Assembly (NCBI RefSeq): GCF_900111165.1
Contig: NZ_FOGH01000021.1
Location: 1-48,756 of the forward strand
Source: Nitrosomonas sp. Nm51
Lineage (GTDB): Bacteria > Pseudomonadota > Gammaproteobacteria > Burkholderiales > Nitrosomonadaceae
Direction: 5' to 3'
DNA: 48,756 nucleotides
Positions 1 to 8,712 of this stretch are shown piece after piece. Below the pieces are notes generated by a model, which was not told the DNA's origin, searched no databases, and saw only the letters and a program-made list of their open reading frames with translations. Made by a program: the position numbers and the translations under genes. Each line of letters opens with the position of its first letter. Within the stretch, counting starts at the first letter, position 1.

Positions 1-150
1 AATTTGTAACGAACAACTGAACACAAAGCATCAGCAGGAGGCAAAATACCAACTCAGTCTGGTCGACTTATCCACAGATGCGTAGTATCCTGCGCACTGT
101 TTCCCCCTGGTCAAATTTCAACCGTAATGGGTGGTCAAGTTTAAACCGGT
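1..150. mobile_element. Possible IS21-like element end (partial)
   Basis: Two imperfect 16-base direct repeats lie 24 bases apart, at 109-124 (GGTCAAATTTCAACCG) and 133-148 (GGTCAAGTTTAAACCG). Closely spaced subterminal direct repeats of this kind are known from IS21-family ends. The element body would lie to the left, outside the window, and no transposase is visible. The neighbouring small ORF on the minus strand reads into these repeats and stops at 118-120 inside the first one. This suggests that the element cut an older gene. The family assignment is inference only. Confidence 0.35.
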
Positions 151-327
151 ATCAACACAAACTGCACTGGAAGCCGGTTTTGCCTTGATCAGCAGTTTTT
201 GTTTTTTGAGTGCAGATATCGCTTCATTCGGCCATTCGTTTAAATCGTCTTCACTTATCTGGACTTCCGCGACTGAACTGGCCCCAACACGTTCAATTAT
301 TTCAATAAGTGTATCCAGTGGATTCAT
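118..327 (-). CDS. Small hypothetical protein, C-terminus probably replaced by an IS end
   Basis: This gene encodes 69 residues that I do not recognise. Its ATG overlaps the stop of the upstream 398-residue gene (positions 324-327), so the two are translationally coupled. The first 55 or so residues are helical and charged. The last 10 or so (DTGLNLTTHYG) are encoded in the direct-repeat sequence at 109-148. The natural C-terminus may therefore be lost and the reading frame closed by an inserted element. No function is proposed. The coupling suggests a partner of the upstream protein. Confidence 0.5.
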   Translation of the reverse strand: MNPLDTLIEIIERVGASSVAEVQISEDDLNEWPNEAISALKKQKLLIKAKPASSAVCVDTGLNLTTHYG

Positions 328-1520
328 GCATCAACAGATTCCGGTTCTTTGGGTTCGATACCCGAAACCTCCAGCATATCCCGCAGTTTCAAATCGGTTT
401 CATCATATTTCAATGTACAGGAATTGGGGTAAGTAATGCGGAATGTTACCTTCCTTGCCGGCTTCTCGGCATCAATGACAACCGATGCGGATAATTCAAC
501 TTGAGTAACGCTGTACATATTCATCGGCAAGGAAGTTTTAACCTGTTCAAATAGCGAGTAGACAGCGTCGGGATCTTCTTCCGTATTGGCCTCCAGGGTT
601 ATACGGTCTCCTTTCTTAATACGTGAAGAAAGCCTTAATTTTTTGATAATCACAGATTCAATGCCACTGGCTGGCATGTAAGTAAAATCAAAACTTTTCT
701 GTAATAGCGGATCAAGATCATATACACGTGTGTCTTTCGGATCAGGCGGTAGATTATCGAGTTTCAGGATCGCCTGGGCAAACATGTTCTGTAGCGGCTC
801 AATAGCTTTGTAAGCACCGCGAAAATTCAAATCGAGCGACCCCTCTTTTTTTGAGTAGACATAAATTATTTCAAAAGCAGGGTTATGCGGCCGACAATCA
901 AATTGACCATCAACCCATTCGATGCTGTGTTGTGAATAATCTTCGGGATAAGCAAAAAAATAATCCAGTTCACCGCGACGATAGGGCTCCACGACGCAGT
1001 TTTTCCCGCGGCCTTCGGTATGATGGAAATAGCTGCTGATAAACACTGCGAGCTGATTGATGCTGGCTTCATCAATTGCAGCTCCAGTCTGTGGTAAGTT
1101 TTTACGCTTGCGCCAATGGGTCAAGGTATCTGCATGATAAAAAAGGGTGGCGACTTTCCAGCAATTTTTGTGATCAAGAAATGTGATCATCGCGCGTTCA
1201 TAGTGATTGGTTAGCGCAGACAGCTTCTCTATAAAATCATGTAGTGTAGTTTTATCGCTGAATTGAAACTCAGCTTCATGAAGAATAGCTGTAAAACCTT
1301 TCTCACAGCTCATATCATAGATTTCGCGAAACTCGGAATCGATGACATTGCGTTGACCATCAGGTAGCGAAAGCCAGACTTCAAACAGCGCTGCAGGGTT
1401 GCCTTCCTTCATGATTGTAAAATCAAAATCCAGTAGCAGATTACGTTCATGAAAGTAGCGGGCAAGCAGCGCATTGGGCATTTGTCGGAAGAAACTCTTG
1501 GTAGAGTAGTGTCTGGCCAT
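324..1520 (-). CDS. Conserved-looking hypothetical protein of the genomic island
   Basis: The gene encodes 398 residues and starts at ATG 1518-1520, with a GGGGA ribosome binding site about 5 bases upstream. I do not recognise the family and see no signal peptide, membrane segment or nucleotide-binding motif. The protein is soluble and rich in aromatic and charged residues, for example the N-terminal RHYSTKSFF and HERNLLLDFDF segments. It is followed by a coupled 69-residue gene and is transcribed divergently from the restriction-modification operon. It may be an accessory or regulatory part of that system or separate island cargo; the sequence cannot decide. Confidence 0.6.
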   Translation of the reverse strand: MARHYSTKSFFRQMPNALLARYFHERNLLLDFDFTIMKEGNPAALFEVWLSLPDGQRNVIDSEFREIYDMSCEKGFTAILHEAEFQFSDKTTLHDFIEKLSALTNHYERAMITFLDHKNCWKVATLFYHADTLTHWRKRKNLPQTGAAIDEASINQLAVFISSYFHHTEGRGKNCVVEPYRRGELDYFFAYPEDYSQHSIEWVDGQFDCRPHNPAFEIIYVYSKKEGSLDLNFRGAYKAIEPLQNMFAQAILKLDNLPPDPKDTRVYDLDPLLQKSFDFTYMPASGIESVIIKKLRLSSRIKKGDRITLEANTEEDPDAVYSLFEQVKTSLPMNMYSVTQVELSASVVIDAEKPARKVTFRITYPNSCTLKYDETDLKLRDMLEVSGIEPKEPESVDA

Positions 1521-1786
1521 ATTTCCCCTTTATTGACAACGTTGAAATAGTTCTTTTGATTTTGTAGTATCTTATTGTACATTTCAGTGCATATTTGACA
1601 GACTTTTCATTAAATAATGACAACAATATAAATTTTATATACCCATTACACTTAATAATCCTGAAAATAAAATTTACTAGAAATTTGAAATTGCCCACTA
1701 TACATTTGCTTTTTTTGTAAAACTAAAAAAGTTAAAAATAAAAGGTTGTGGTTAAGAATAATCATAAAAAAATAAATAATACATTG
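1521..1786. promoter_or_regulatory. AT-rich divergent intergenic region
   Basis: This stretch of about 266 bases separates the divergent hypothetical gene from the restriction-modification operon, so it must hold both promoters. It is far more AT-rich than the methylase gene. A TTGACA hexamer lies at 1595-1600 on the plus strand, but no good -10 box sits at 16-18 bases from it. No clear operator dyad was found. I call only the region, not individual promoter boxes. Confidence 0.4.
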
Positions 1787-4528
1787 ATGGAAACCAAAGA
1801 GCTCATTGATCGCGTATTTAAAGAGCCAGGGATAAAATACGAACTTACTGAGTTTGATAATCTTGGCAAACCGGTTCACGAGATCATAACGATTTGCCCT
1901 AAGGCTGTGACAACCGGGAAGGACGCTGGGAAAACAAAATATTTTCTGAAAAGCTTTATTCCCTTCTCCTCGGGAAACGAGGAAGTGCAGGTCTATGTCG
2001 AGGACGGTAAATCAGCCCCCGAAGAAATTGTTCGGCAGCTCTGGGTTTACAAATTGATGCACCAATACAGCTATAAGGCCGACGAGATTGATCTCGAAAA
2101 AAGTGTCCAGTTTGGCACCGAAGTCGGCACCAAGGCGGCGGACATCATCGTCTATACGGATACGACCAAAAACACGCCGAAAATCATTGTCGAGTGCAAG
2201 AAGCCCAAGCGCAAGGACGGCATCGAGCAGCTCAAGAGTTACATGAACGCCAAGGGTGCGCCGGTCGCAGTATGGTCGAATGGGGCGGACAGTATCATCC
2301 TCTATCGGCCTTATCCGGCGCAGTTCGACGATACGCTGTTCGACATTCCCAAGCGCGGGCAAGCGCCGAAGGATGTACTCGAAGCCAGCAAAACGCTGTT
2401 GCAGCTCAAGAAGGATTTCAACTTCAAAAAAATTATCCAGGATCTCGAAGAGCTGGTGCTAGCCGATAGCGGAAAGGACGAATTCAATGAAATTTTCAAG
2501 CTGATCTTCGCCAAGATTTGGGACGAGAAAGAGGCGCTGGAGAATCGAAAGGACAGGGTCGTCGAGTTCCGCAAGGCCATTGATCCCGAAATCACATTTG
2601 ACCGCATCAATAACCTCTTTCACAAAGCCTGCGATGAGTGGCCTGGTATTTTCAAAGCAGGCGAAGATATCGACCTTGCCAAGCGCCACCTGCAAGTTTG
2701 TGTCGGTCCGATTGAGGGTGTGCGGTTGATGGGTTCGAACCTGCGTATCATGGATGACGCCTTCGAGTATCTGTTGCCCACTGAAGCCAAGAAAAAGAAA
2801 GGTCAGTTCTTCACACCTCGCCATGTAGTAGAAATGTGCGTGCGCATGCTCAACCCTACCCGCAAGGAATATGTGATGGACCCTGCATGTGGTTCCGGCG
2901 GCTTTTTATTGCACGCCATGGACTGGTGTTATCCGGCAGCCGACAACGAACAGCGTGAGCTGCGTAAACACCGTTACGCTGCCAAGTACCTATGGGGCAT
3001 CGATTTTGAGCAGCGCGCAGCCAAGACTTCCCGTGCGCTGATGCTGATTGCCGGTGATGGTCACACCAATATCTTTGGCCCGGACGTAAGCAGTCTCGAT
3101 CCCAAGACGTGGTATGAAACAGCGTCTGGACAAGCGTTTCTCAAAGGACTACGTGAGGCGAAACTCAACGCAAAGAAGATTCCAGTGGATGATCCGCTCA
3201 CGGATGACGACAAGGCTTGGGAATATTTCGACGAACTCAAATTCGACGTAATCCTTGCGAATCCTCCCTTTGCGGGCGAGATGAAGGATCGCAAGATGCT
3301 TGTACATTACGAGCTTGCAAAAACTGCCCTCAGGCGTGCCGGGGACAACAAGCAACCGAAGGAAGAACGCGATGTGCTTTTCATTGAACGCATCCTGAAA
3401 ATGCTCAAGCCCGGTGGGCGTGCCGCTATTGTTTTGCCGCAGGGCAAGTTCAACAACTCCTCACTGGCCTTTATCCGCGAGTGGATTCTCAAGAAAGCGC
3501 GATTGCTGGCAGTTGTAGGTTTGCACCCCAACACCTTTAAACCGCACACCGGCACCAAGACCTCGGTGTTGTTCGTCCAGAAATACACACAGGAACAGCT
3601 CGACCAGATCGCCAAGGTGCATGACGAGGTGGCCGTGGCCTGCCCGGACTACGAGGCCGAGATCAAGGGGCTGCTGGCCGCGCACGAAGCAGCCGACGAC
3701 GTACCTGAGGAAGCGATTCCCGAGGCTATTGCCGACTTGCTCGCCGAAATCTTTACCGAACCCGAACCGGAAGAAATAGTCAATGGCAACGACGAGGAAG
3801 AGAACGGTGAAAGCGGCGAAGAATCGCCTGCCGTCGAAGATCGCCTGGCGGTCGCCGAGGAAAAACTGAACGAACTCAAGGCCGCACTGGTGAAGACCAA
3901 GCAGAAGTTGATGGACCTCGAAAGCGATGTTGAAGCCCTGGTACAACAACAGGGTCAGGAAATCGCAGCGATTGCCGAACATTGGGACGGCAAGAAGAGC
4001 GAACTGAATGCACACCTGAAGCCCATCAAGACGGACCACAAGGCGGCGTTGGCGGCACTCAAGGAAACTCAGAAGGCCAAGCAAAAGACGCTCAAGGCTG
4101 AGATCAAGGCACTGGAAAAGCAAATCCCGCAGGTCGAGCGCGAACTGAAGATGCTCAGCAATCGCGGCCAGCTGGAATTGATGCTGGCGGACGAAGAACT
4201 AATAGGCACTCTCAAGGAGCGATGGATCGCCGCCGAAGTGGCCAAGCGGCTCGACTACCCCATCTTCATGGCCGTGAGCGAGCGCGGCGGTAAGAACAAC
4301 TCCGGCGATTACGAATATATGATTGATGCAGACGGCAGCCTGATCGAATTCCCGGATGGCCACCCGCAGGAAGGGCAGCTCGTCGTGAATCAGGACCTGG
4401 TGAATTACGACTTGCGTTCTGAAGACCTGGCCGATGCAGCCACGATTCTTGACGACAAGCTTTGCATTGCGGAGGCTTTTGTACGCTTTGCGCAGCAACA
4501 AGAACTCACCTTTTGGGAGGCTCAGTGA
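1787..4528 (+). CDS. hsdM: Type I-like N6-adenine DNA methylase fused to an N-terminal PD-(D/E)XK (HSDR_N-type) nuclease domain
   Basis: From ATG 1787 the protein is 913 residues. A GTG at 1748 would add 13 low-complexity residues, and neither start has a strong ribosome binding site. Residues about 5-190 form an HSDR_N-like nuclease domain. D119, E136 and K138 fit the PD-(D/E)XK core (AADIIVY, then IIVECKKP). Residues about 270-600 are a HsdM-type methylase with SAM motif I DPACGSGGF (365-373), the N6-adenine motif NPPF (492-495) and KGQFFTPRHV ahead of them. A long charged coiled coil follows (about 680-800), then a C-terminal domain. One polypeptide can in principle both methylate and cut, as in type IIG enzymes. 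It uses the HsdS encoded downstream (stop and start overlap at 4526-4530). No HsdR helicase is present. The gene is notably GC-rich against its surroundings, which suggests transfer. Confidence 0.88.
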   Translation: METKELIDRVFKEPGIKYELTEFDNLGKPVHEIITICPKAVTTGKDAGKTKYFLKSFIPFSSGNEEVQVYVEDGKSAPEEIVRQLWVYKLMHQYSYKADEIDLEKSVQFGTEVGTKAADIIVYTDTTKNTPKIIVECKKPKRKDGIEQLKSYMNAKGAPVAVWSNGADSIILYRPYPAQFDDTLFDIPKRGQAPKDVLEASKTLLQLKKDFNFKKIIQDLEELVLADSGKDEFNEIFKLIFAKIWDEKEALENRKDRVVEFRKAIDPEITFDRINNLFHKACDEWPGIFKAGEDIDLAKRHLQVCVGPIEGVRLMGSNLRIMDDAFEYLLPTEAKKKKGQFFTPRHVVEMCVRMLNPTRKEYVMDPACGSGGFLLHAMDWCYPAADNEQRELRKHRYAAKYLWGIDFEQRAAKTSRALMLIAGDGHTNIFGPDVSSLDPKTWYETASGQAFLKGLREAKLNAKKIPVDDPLTDDDKAWEYFDELKFDVILANPPFAGEMKDRKMLVHYELAKTALRRAGDNKQPKEERDVLFIERILKMLKPGGRAAIVLPQGKFNNSSLAFIREWILKKARLLAVVGLHPNTFKPHTGTKTSVLFVQKYTQEQLDQIAKVHDEVAVACPDYEAEIKGLLAAHEAADDVPEEAIPEAIADLLAEIFTEPEPEEIVNGNDEEENGESGEESPAVEDRLAVAEEKLNELKAALVKTKQKLMDLESDVEALVQQQGQEIAAIAEHWDGKKSELNAHLKPIKTDHKAALAALKETQKAKQKTLKAEIKALEKQIPQVERELKMLSNRGQLELMLADEELIGTLKERWIAAEVAKRLDYPIFMAVSERGGKNNSGDYEYMIDADGSLIEFPDGHPQEGQLVVNQDLVNYDLRSEDLADAATILDDKLCIAEAFVRFAQQQELTFWEAQ

Positions 4529-5892
4529 TGGCAGTCTGGAACACTGTCAACATGCATGAGATTGGAAATCACGTGCGGATTGAAGCTGAGTTCTACCGGC
4601 CAGAGTACGTAAATTGCCAGAAGCTTGTCGAAAGCATACCTCACACAAAGCTTGGCTTGTGTCGCCAGAAGATTACAGACGGTACTCACTTCACGCCGAG
4701 GTACACCGAGACCGGTGTTCGATTCTACTCGGCGGTAAATATAAAAGATGGCTATTTTGCTCACGATGGGCCGTTCAAATTCATTAGCGAGGCAGAGCAT
4801 CGGGCGATCCACAAACGATGTCCAGTTCAGGCTGGTGACGTGCTACTTCGCAAGGTGGGGGTCGGTCCTCGTTGGAGTTGTGTTGTGCCAGAGGGGTTGG
4901 AGGAGTTTAGTATTTTTGTAAGTGTTGCACTGATTCGAACTACGGGCGCAATCCTGCCCGAGTTCTTGTCGATGTTTATGAATTGCCGCTATGGGCAACT
5001 TCAGTTACTGAGGTTAAACAAAGGGATCAGTCAGCCAGATCTCCATCTGGAAGACATCGGCGAACTCATTGTCCCGTTGTTTCAACTGGAAGATCAGCAG
5101 TTAATTGCAGATTGTGTGCGGCAGTCGCAGGCTCATCGTGAAAATAGTAGTGCTCTGTATCGGAAAGCTCAACAACTCCTCGAAGCCGAGCTTGGGCTAG
5201 ATAAGCTGACATTCCAGAGGCCGGTAGGCTACACCGCTCGATTTAGCGACTTAGATACCTCGCACCGCTCAGATGCTGAATTCTACGATCCAGAGCTTCG
5301 ATTCCTGTGGGCAGAGTTGTCGAAGAAATTTGAACTCCGTCGACTTCCCGAATTCGCACATGTTGCCAAGTTCGCGAACCCTGACTACGGGGATAGCGGC
5401 GTCCCAATCGTTACCCAAAAACACCTGCGGAATATCTCGCCTGATGGATATGGTAACGAACTTCGCACTACAACTGGGTGGAGACAAGCGAACCCATCTG
5501 CGGCACTACAGAAGAATGATTTGTTGTTTTACTCGGTGGGCGCATATCTCGGAAAAACAAATATCTGGCTGAACGACGATGAAGCCGTCCCTGCTAGTTT
5601 CATCACGCTGTTGCGATGCAATGAAGAGCACGATGCGGGATTTATGCACGTGCTACTGAACAGCCGATATGGGCTTTTGCAATCAAAAACCTACCAAAGC
5701 GGCACATCTCAGCAATACATTTATCCGAAGGACATAAAGCGTTTTTTAGTACCAAACGTGAGGCAAGATGTGCGCGAGCAAGTTCACAGTCTTGTTCTGG
5801 AAAGTTATGCCAAAGAAAAAGAGTCGGAAGAACTTCTTGAACAAGCAAAAGCCCGCGTCGAACAACTCATCGAGGAGGCCGTGCAGTCATGA
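4528..5892 (+). CDS. hsdS: Type I restriction-modification specificity subunit
   Basis: The protein is 454 residues from ATG 4528, chosen because GGGAGG at 4515-4520 is correctly spaced and the ATG overlaps the hsdM stop. Two target-recognition domains (about 30-185 and 250-395) alternate with helical spacers (about 190-235 and 400-450), the usual HsdS half-repeat plan. The second spacer is rich in Glu and Lys, ending in KARVEQLIEEAV, which is typical of HsdS. The subunit should recognise a bipartite DNA target and direct the upstream methylase-nuclease fusion. Its stop overlaps the next start (ATGA at 5889-5892), so translation is coupled. Confidence 0.85.
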   Translation: MAVWNTVNMHEIGNHVRIEAEFYRPEYVNCQKLVESIPHTKLGLCRQKITDGTHFTPRYTETGVRFYSAVNIKDGYFAHDGPFKFISEAEHRAIHKRCPVQAGDVLLRKVGVGPRWSCVVPEGLEEFSIFVSVALIRTTGAILPEFLSMFMNCRYGQLQLLRLNKGISQPDLHLEDIGELIVPLFQLEDQQLIADCVRQSQAHRENSSALYRKAQQLLEAELGLDKLTFQRPVGYTARFSDLDTSHRSDAEFYDPELRFLWAELSKKFELRRLPEFAHVAKFANPDYGDSGVPIVTQKHLRNISPDGYGNELRTTTGWRQANPSAALQKNDLLFYSVGAYLGKTNIWLNDDEAVPASFITLLRCNEEHDAGFMHVLLNSRYGLLQSKTYQSGTSQQYIYPKDIKRFLVPNVRQDVREQVHSLVLESYAKEKESEELLEQAKARVEQLIEEAVQS

Positions 5893-6083
5893 ACCTGTCC
5901 CCCGATGATTCAAGGCTCCTTGCAGAGCTCTGCGAGCAACACGGCGTCAGCCAGGAAAAGGTGCTGAAGCTGCTGGATGCCGTGCGCGAATACGAATTCA
6001 AGGACCGCCGCACGGGCGTTTATGATGCGCTGCGCGAGATACTCAAAAGCAGGTCATCGGGTGATACGGAGCGACCGGCATGA
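5889..6083 (+). CDS. Small protein resembling DNA-modification-system-associated small proteins
   Basis: This gene encodes 64 residues, predicted wholly helical, with a central CEQHGVSQEKVLKLLDAVRE segment and a C-terminal GVYDALREIL. It overlaps hsdS and the following gene by ATGA at both ends, so it is an integral part of the operon and not a chance ORF. Small proteins of this size and pattern occur in gene clusters for DNA modification systems; the match here is from memory and not from a search. A helix-turn-helix-like adaptor or a subunit clamp is possible, but the function is unknown. Confidence 0.7.
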   Translation: MNLSPDDSRLLAELCEQHGVSQEKVLKLLDAVREYEFKDRRTGVYDALREILKSRSSGDTERPA

Positions 6084-6712
6084 ACGACGGCGACACTATC
6101 GACCGTTTCGTCAAAGACCCGAGCCTGTTGGTGGAGTTGTGCCGGGGCGTGATCGATCAGCTCGATGCCAGTTCAGAAGATGTTGCGGTTGTTGAGCAAG
6201 AGGCCCAGTTGCGGGCTATCGCCAAAGCGGTGGAGCAATTGGAAAAATCCGACGTAACAGTACCGGAATCTTTGCGGGCTGAAAAAACACGCATTGCAGC
6301 AGCCTTGGCAGTACATAGCGATGCTAAGCAGGCCCTGGCGCAGTTGGCCGACGAGTTTCAGGACATCCTGAAGGACCTGCGGGAACGACTCGGGCAAAAC
6401 ACAACTAATTCGGAAGCGAAACCGCGCACCAAGCGCTCGACGTTACCGAAAACGCCGCAAAGCATCTTACGTGTACACATTATTCAAGCACTCAAGACGC
6501 TGGGCGGTCGGGCGCGAGTCTCTGACGTCATTGAACAGATGACTAAACAGTTAGATGGAAAGTTGTTACCTGGTGACAACATTTGGCGGGACGCGACCAA
6601 CGAGCCTGCCTGGCAGAACAACGCAAAGTGGGAGCGCTTTCAGATGACACAAGACGGTGCGTTGCGCCAGGGTTCGCCGCGCGGTATCTGGGAGTTGGGG
6701 GAGGATAGCTAA
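6080..6712 (+). CDS. Coiled-coil protein with C-terminal winged-helix-like domain
   Basis: The protein has 210 residues. Residues 1-105 are helical and acidic with coiled-coil character, followed by a basic linker (about 106-125, KPRTKRSTLPKTP). Residues about 128-210 resemble a Mrr-N-type winged helix: SILRVHIIQALKTLGG, VSDVIEQMTKQL, and a terminal GIWEL strand. Such domains read DNA in restriction proteins. It starts at ATGA overlapping the small gene upstream and ends in TAATG (6710-6714) shared with the DndD-like gene. A DNA-sensing or bridging subunit between methylase and ATPases is my inference; no catalytic residues are visible. Confidence 0.65.
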   Translation: MNDGDTIDRFVKDPSLLVELCRGVIDQLDASSEDVAVVEQEAQLRAIAKAVEQLEKSDVTVPESLRAEKTRIAAALAVHSDAKQALAQLADEFQDILKDLRERLGQNTTNSEAKPRTKRSTLPKTPQSILRVHIIQALKTLGGRARVSDVIEQMTKQLDGKLLPGDNIWRDATNEPAWQNNAKWERFQMTQDGALRQGSPRGIWELGEDS

Positions 6713-8712
6713 TGAAATTTCGCAAGCTAACCATCGAGAACTATAAATCATTCCAGTTTTCCACCGAAATTGTATTCCCGTTAGGTAAGGATGGTCACAG
6801 TATATTTCTGATTGGTGGCATGAACGGGGCTGGCAAAACCTCCATCATGGAGGCTATTACCTACTGTCTATATGGCGGCAAATCGGACGAAATTTTTCGC
6901 AACATCAACCGGCGCGAGAAAGCCAAGGATAACGCTAACGTGGTCTTCGAGCTTGTTATTGAAATGGACGATGGTTCTGAATTAGTTGTGAAACGCTCTT
7001 GGACGGCAGGGGTGATCAGTGATCCCAAGGCGCGCGATCTGACCGAGCGATTGGTGGTGGTGTGCGACGGTAAGCGGGTTTCGGTGCAGAATCAGGAGAT
7101 TTGGCAGGATTTTATTCGCGCTGCGATTCCGCCGGGAATTACGCAGTTCTTCTTCTTCGACGGCGAAAAGATTCAGGAAATTGCAGCGGACGATCACTCG
7201 GAAGTGCGCCTGAAATCCTCGCTGGAAGCAGCTCTTGGCATTCAATATATCAACCGGTTGGCGAGCGATATCGTCTACATCAAGCAGGAAGAGCGTAAAG
7301 GTTTTGTCGAAATTTCCGACGAGGACCTGGAATTCAAACAGAGCGAATTGAAACGAGAGAAAAGCAAGTTGACGCGTAAACACCTGGAACGTGATGGTTT
7401 ACGTGCGGAATTAACTGATTTTAAATATCAGTTAGAAGAGGCGAAGAAACGTTTTGAAGCGGCTTTCCATGCCGCCCCCGAATCTCGTGAGGCTATGCGC
7501 GAACAAGAGAAGAAACGGGTTTTTGCGGCAAACCGTTTGACGCAGATTGAGAGTGAAATACGGAGTTTATGTGAAAAGGCACTGCCATATAGCATTGCGG
7601 GTAAGTTCTTCGATAATATCCGGCGACAGATAGAAGTCGAACGTGAATCCGCAAGCGGCGAGGCAATCAAAGAGAACGCGTCGAACCTGGCAAAGCGCAT
7701 TGTTCGAGTAGTTGAGGAACCGGAACCGATCTATTCTGAGAAGCTTTCGGCAGATCGCATGGCCGAGTTGGAGCGGCGAATTTATCTGTTGCTGAAAGAG
7801 GGAGACCCTAAAGCCAATGTACAGAGAATTCTGGACCTGTCAGACCGTGACGCAGCAAGGGTTTTGAACAAGATCGAATCGCTGGAAACCAGTGAAGTAT
7901 TTTTGCTCGAACCACTGTTGGAAGAGGCGCGTGATCTAGAAGCGCAAATTCGACAACTTGAAGGCATCAATCAGGGCAGTGCACTCACGGTGACCGAGCG
8001 CGAGTTGTTCGATGAGATTCAGACAGAAATGGAAAGTTGTTCCACCCAAATTGGCCGCAAGACCGAACAGTTGCGGTTGCTAGAAGAGGATATTCTCACA
8101 CTTGAAAAACGGATTAGTGAGATCGAGGTTGAGATCGAAAAGCTCTACGAGAAACACAATGTTTCAAAAGAGAAAGCAGATTTCATCGAAGAGTGCGATG
8201 CGATTGCTAGCGTGCTGAACCAGTTCATTGTGCGTTTGCGCAAGAACAAGGTACATATGTTGCAAGAAAAGACATTCGAAATGTATCGTCTGCTCTCCAG
8301 TCGCAGCGGATTAATCAAAGACATTACTATCGACGACAAAACGTATGAAGTGAAGATCACTGACCGCAACGGACACGAGATTCGCAAATCAGCTTTATCA
8401 GCAGGTGAAAAGGAAGTGTTTGCGGTGTCGTTGTTATGGGGTCTAGCCCAGACCAGTGAGTTGAAACTGCCGATCATCATCGACACGCCGTTGTCTCGAC
8501 TCGATAGCACACACCGCGACAATATCGTGAGCAATTATTTTCCGAATGCCGGTGAACAAGTGGTCATCTTGTCCACGGATACAGAAATCGATACGAATTA
8601 TTATCGCACGCTAAAACCGCGCCTAAGTGGTGCAGGAAGTCTGGAGTTTGATCAACGGCAGGAACTAACGACTTTCCGTCAAGGGTATTTCTGGGAGAAC
8701 AGTCATGGCTGA
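6712..8712 (+). CDS. DndD-like SMC/Rad50-type ATPase
   Basis: The protein has 666 residues. The N-terminal ATPase half opens with MKFRKLTIENYKSF and has Walker A GMNGAGKT (36-43). The strand FFFFDGEKI (146-154) is characteristic of DndD. A central coiled-coil region (about 200-500) joins it to the C-terminal half, with signature LSAGEKEV (562-569) and Walker B LPIIIDTPLSRLD (586-598). In phosphorothioation systems DndD is the ATPase partner of DndC and DndE. No dndA, dndB, dndC or ssp gene is near, and the gene is embedded in a methylase operon. It overlaps the DndE-HerA gene by 8 bases. Its role here may be DNA-state sensing or loading of the downstream ATPase, which is inference. Confidence 0.85.
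   Translation: MKFRKLTIENYKSFQFSTEIVFPLGKDGHSIFLIGGMNGAGKTSIMEAITYCLYGGKSDEIFRNINRREKAKDNANVVFELVIEMDDGSELVVKRSWTAGVISDPKARDLTERLVVVCDGKRVSVQNQEIWQDFIRAAIPPGITQFFFFDGEKIQEIAADDHSEVRLKSSLEAALGIQYINRLASDIVYIKQEERKGFVEISDEDLEFKQSELKREKSKLTRKHLERDGLRAELTDFKYQLEEAKKRFEAAFHAAPESREAMREQEKKRVFAANRLTQIESEIRSLCEKALPYSIAGKFFDNIRRQIEVERESASGEAIKENASNLAKRIVRVVEEPEPIYSEKLSADRMAELERRIYLLLKEGDPKANVQRILDLSDRDAARVLNKIESLETSEVFLLEPLLEEARDLEAQIRQLEGINQGSALTVTERELFDEIQTEMESCSTQIGRKTEQLRLLEEDILTLEKRISEIEVEIEKLYEKHNVSKEKADFIEECDAIASVLNQFIVRLRKNKVHMLQEKTFEMYRLLSSRSGLIKDITIDDKTYEVKITDRNGHEIRKSALSAGEKEVFAVSLLWGLAQTSELKLPIIIDTPLSRLDSTHRDNIVSNYFPNAGEQVVILSTDTEIDTNYYRTLKPRLSGAGSLEFDQRQELTTFRQGYFWENSHG

Noticed and set aside
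1595..1600. TTGACA as a -35 box of the defence operon
   Set aside because: No acceptable -10 sequence occurs 15-19 bases downstream, so the hexamer alone is not enough.
3461..4123. A 220-residue antisense ORF within hsdM
   Set aside because: It is a codon-bias shadow of the GC-rich methylase gene with no ribosome binding site.
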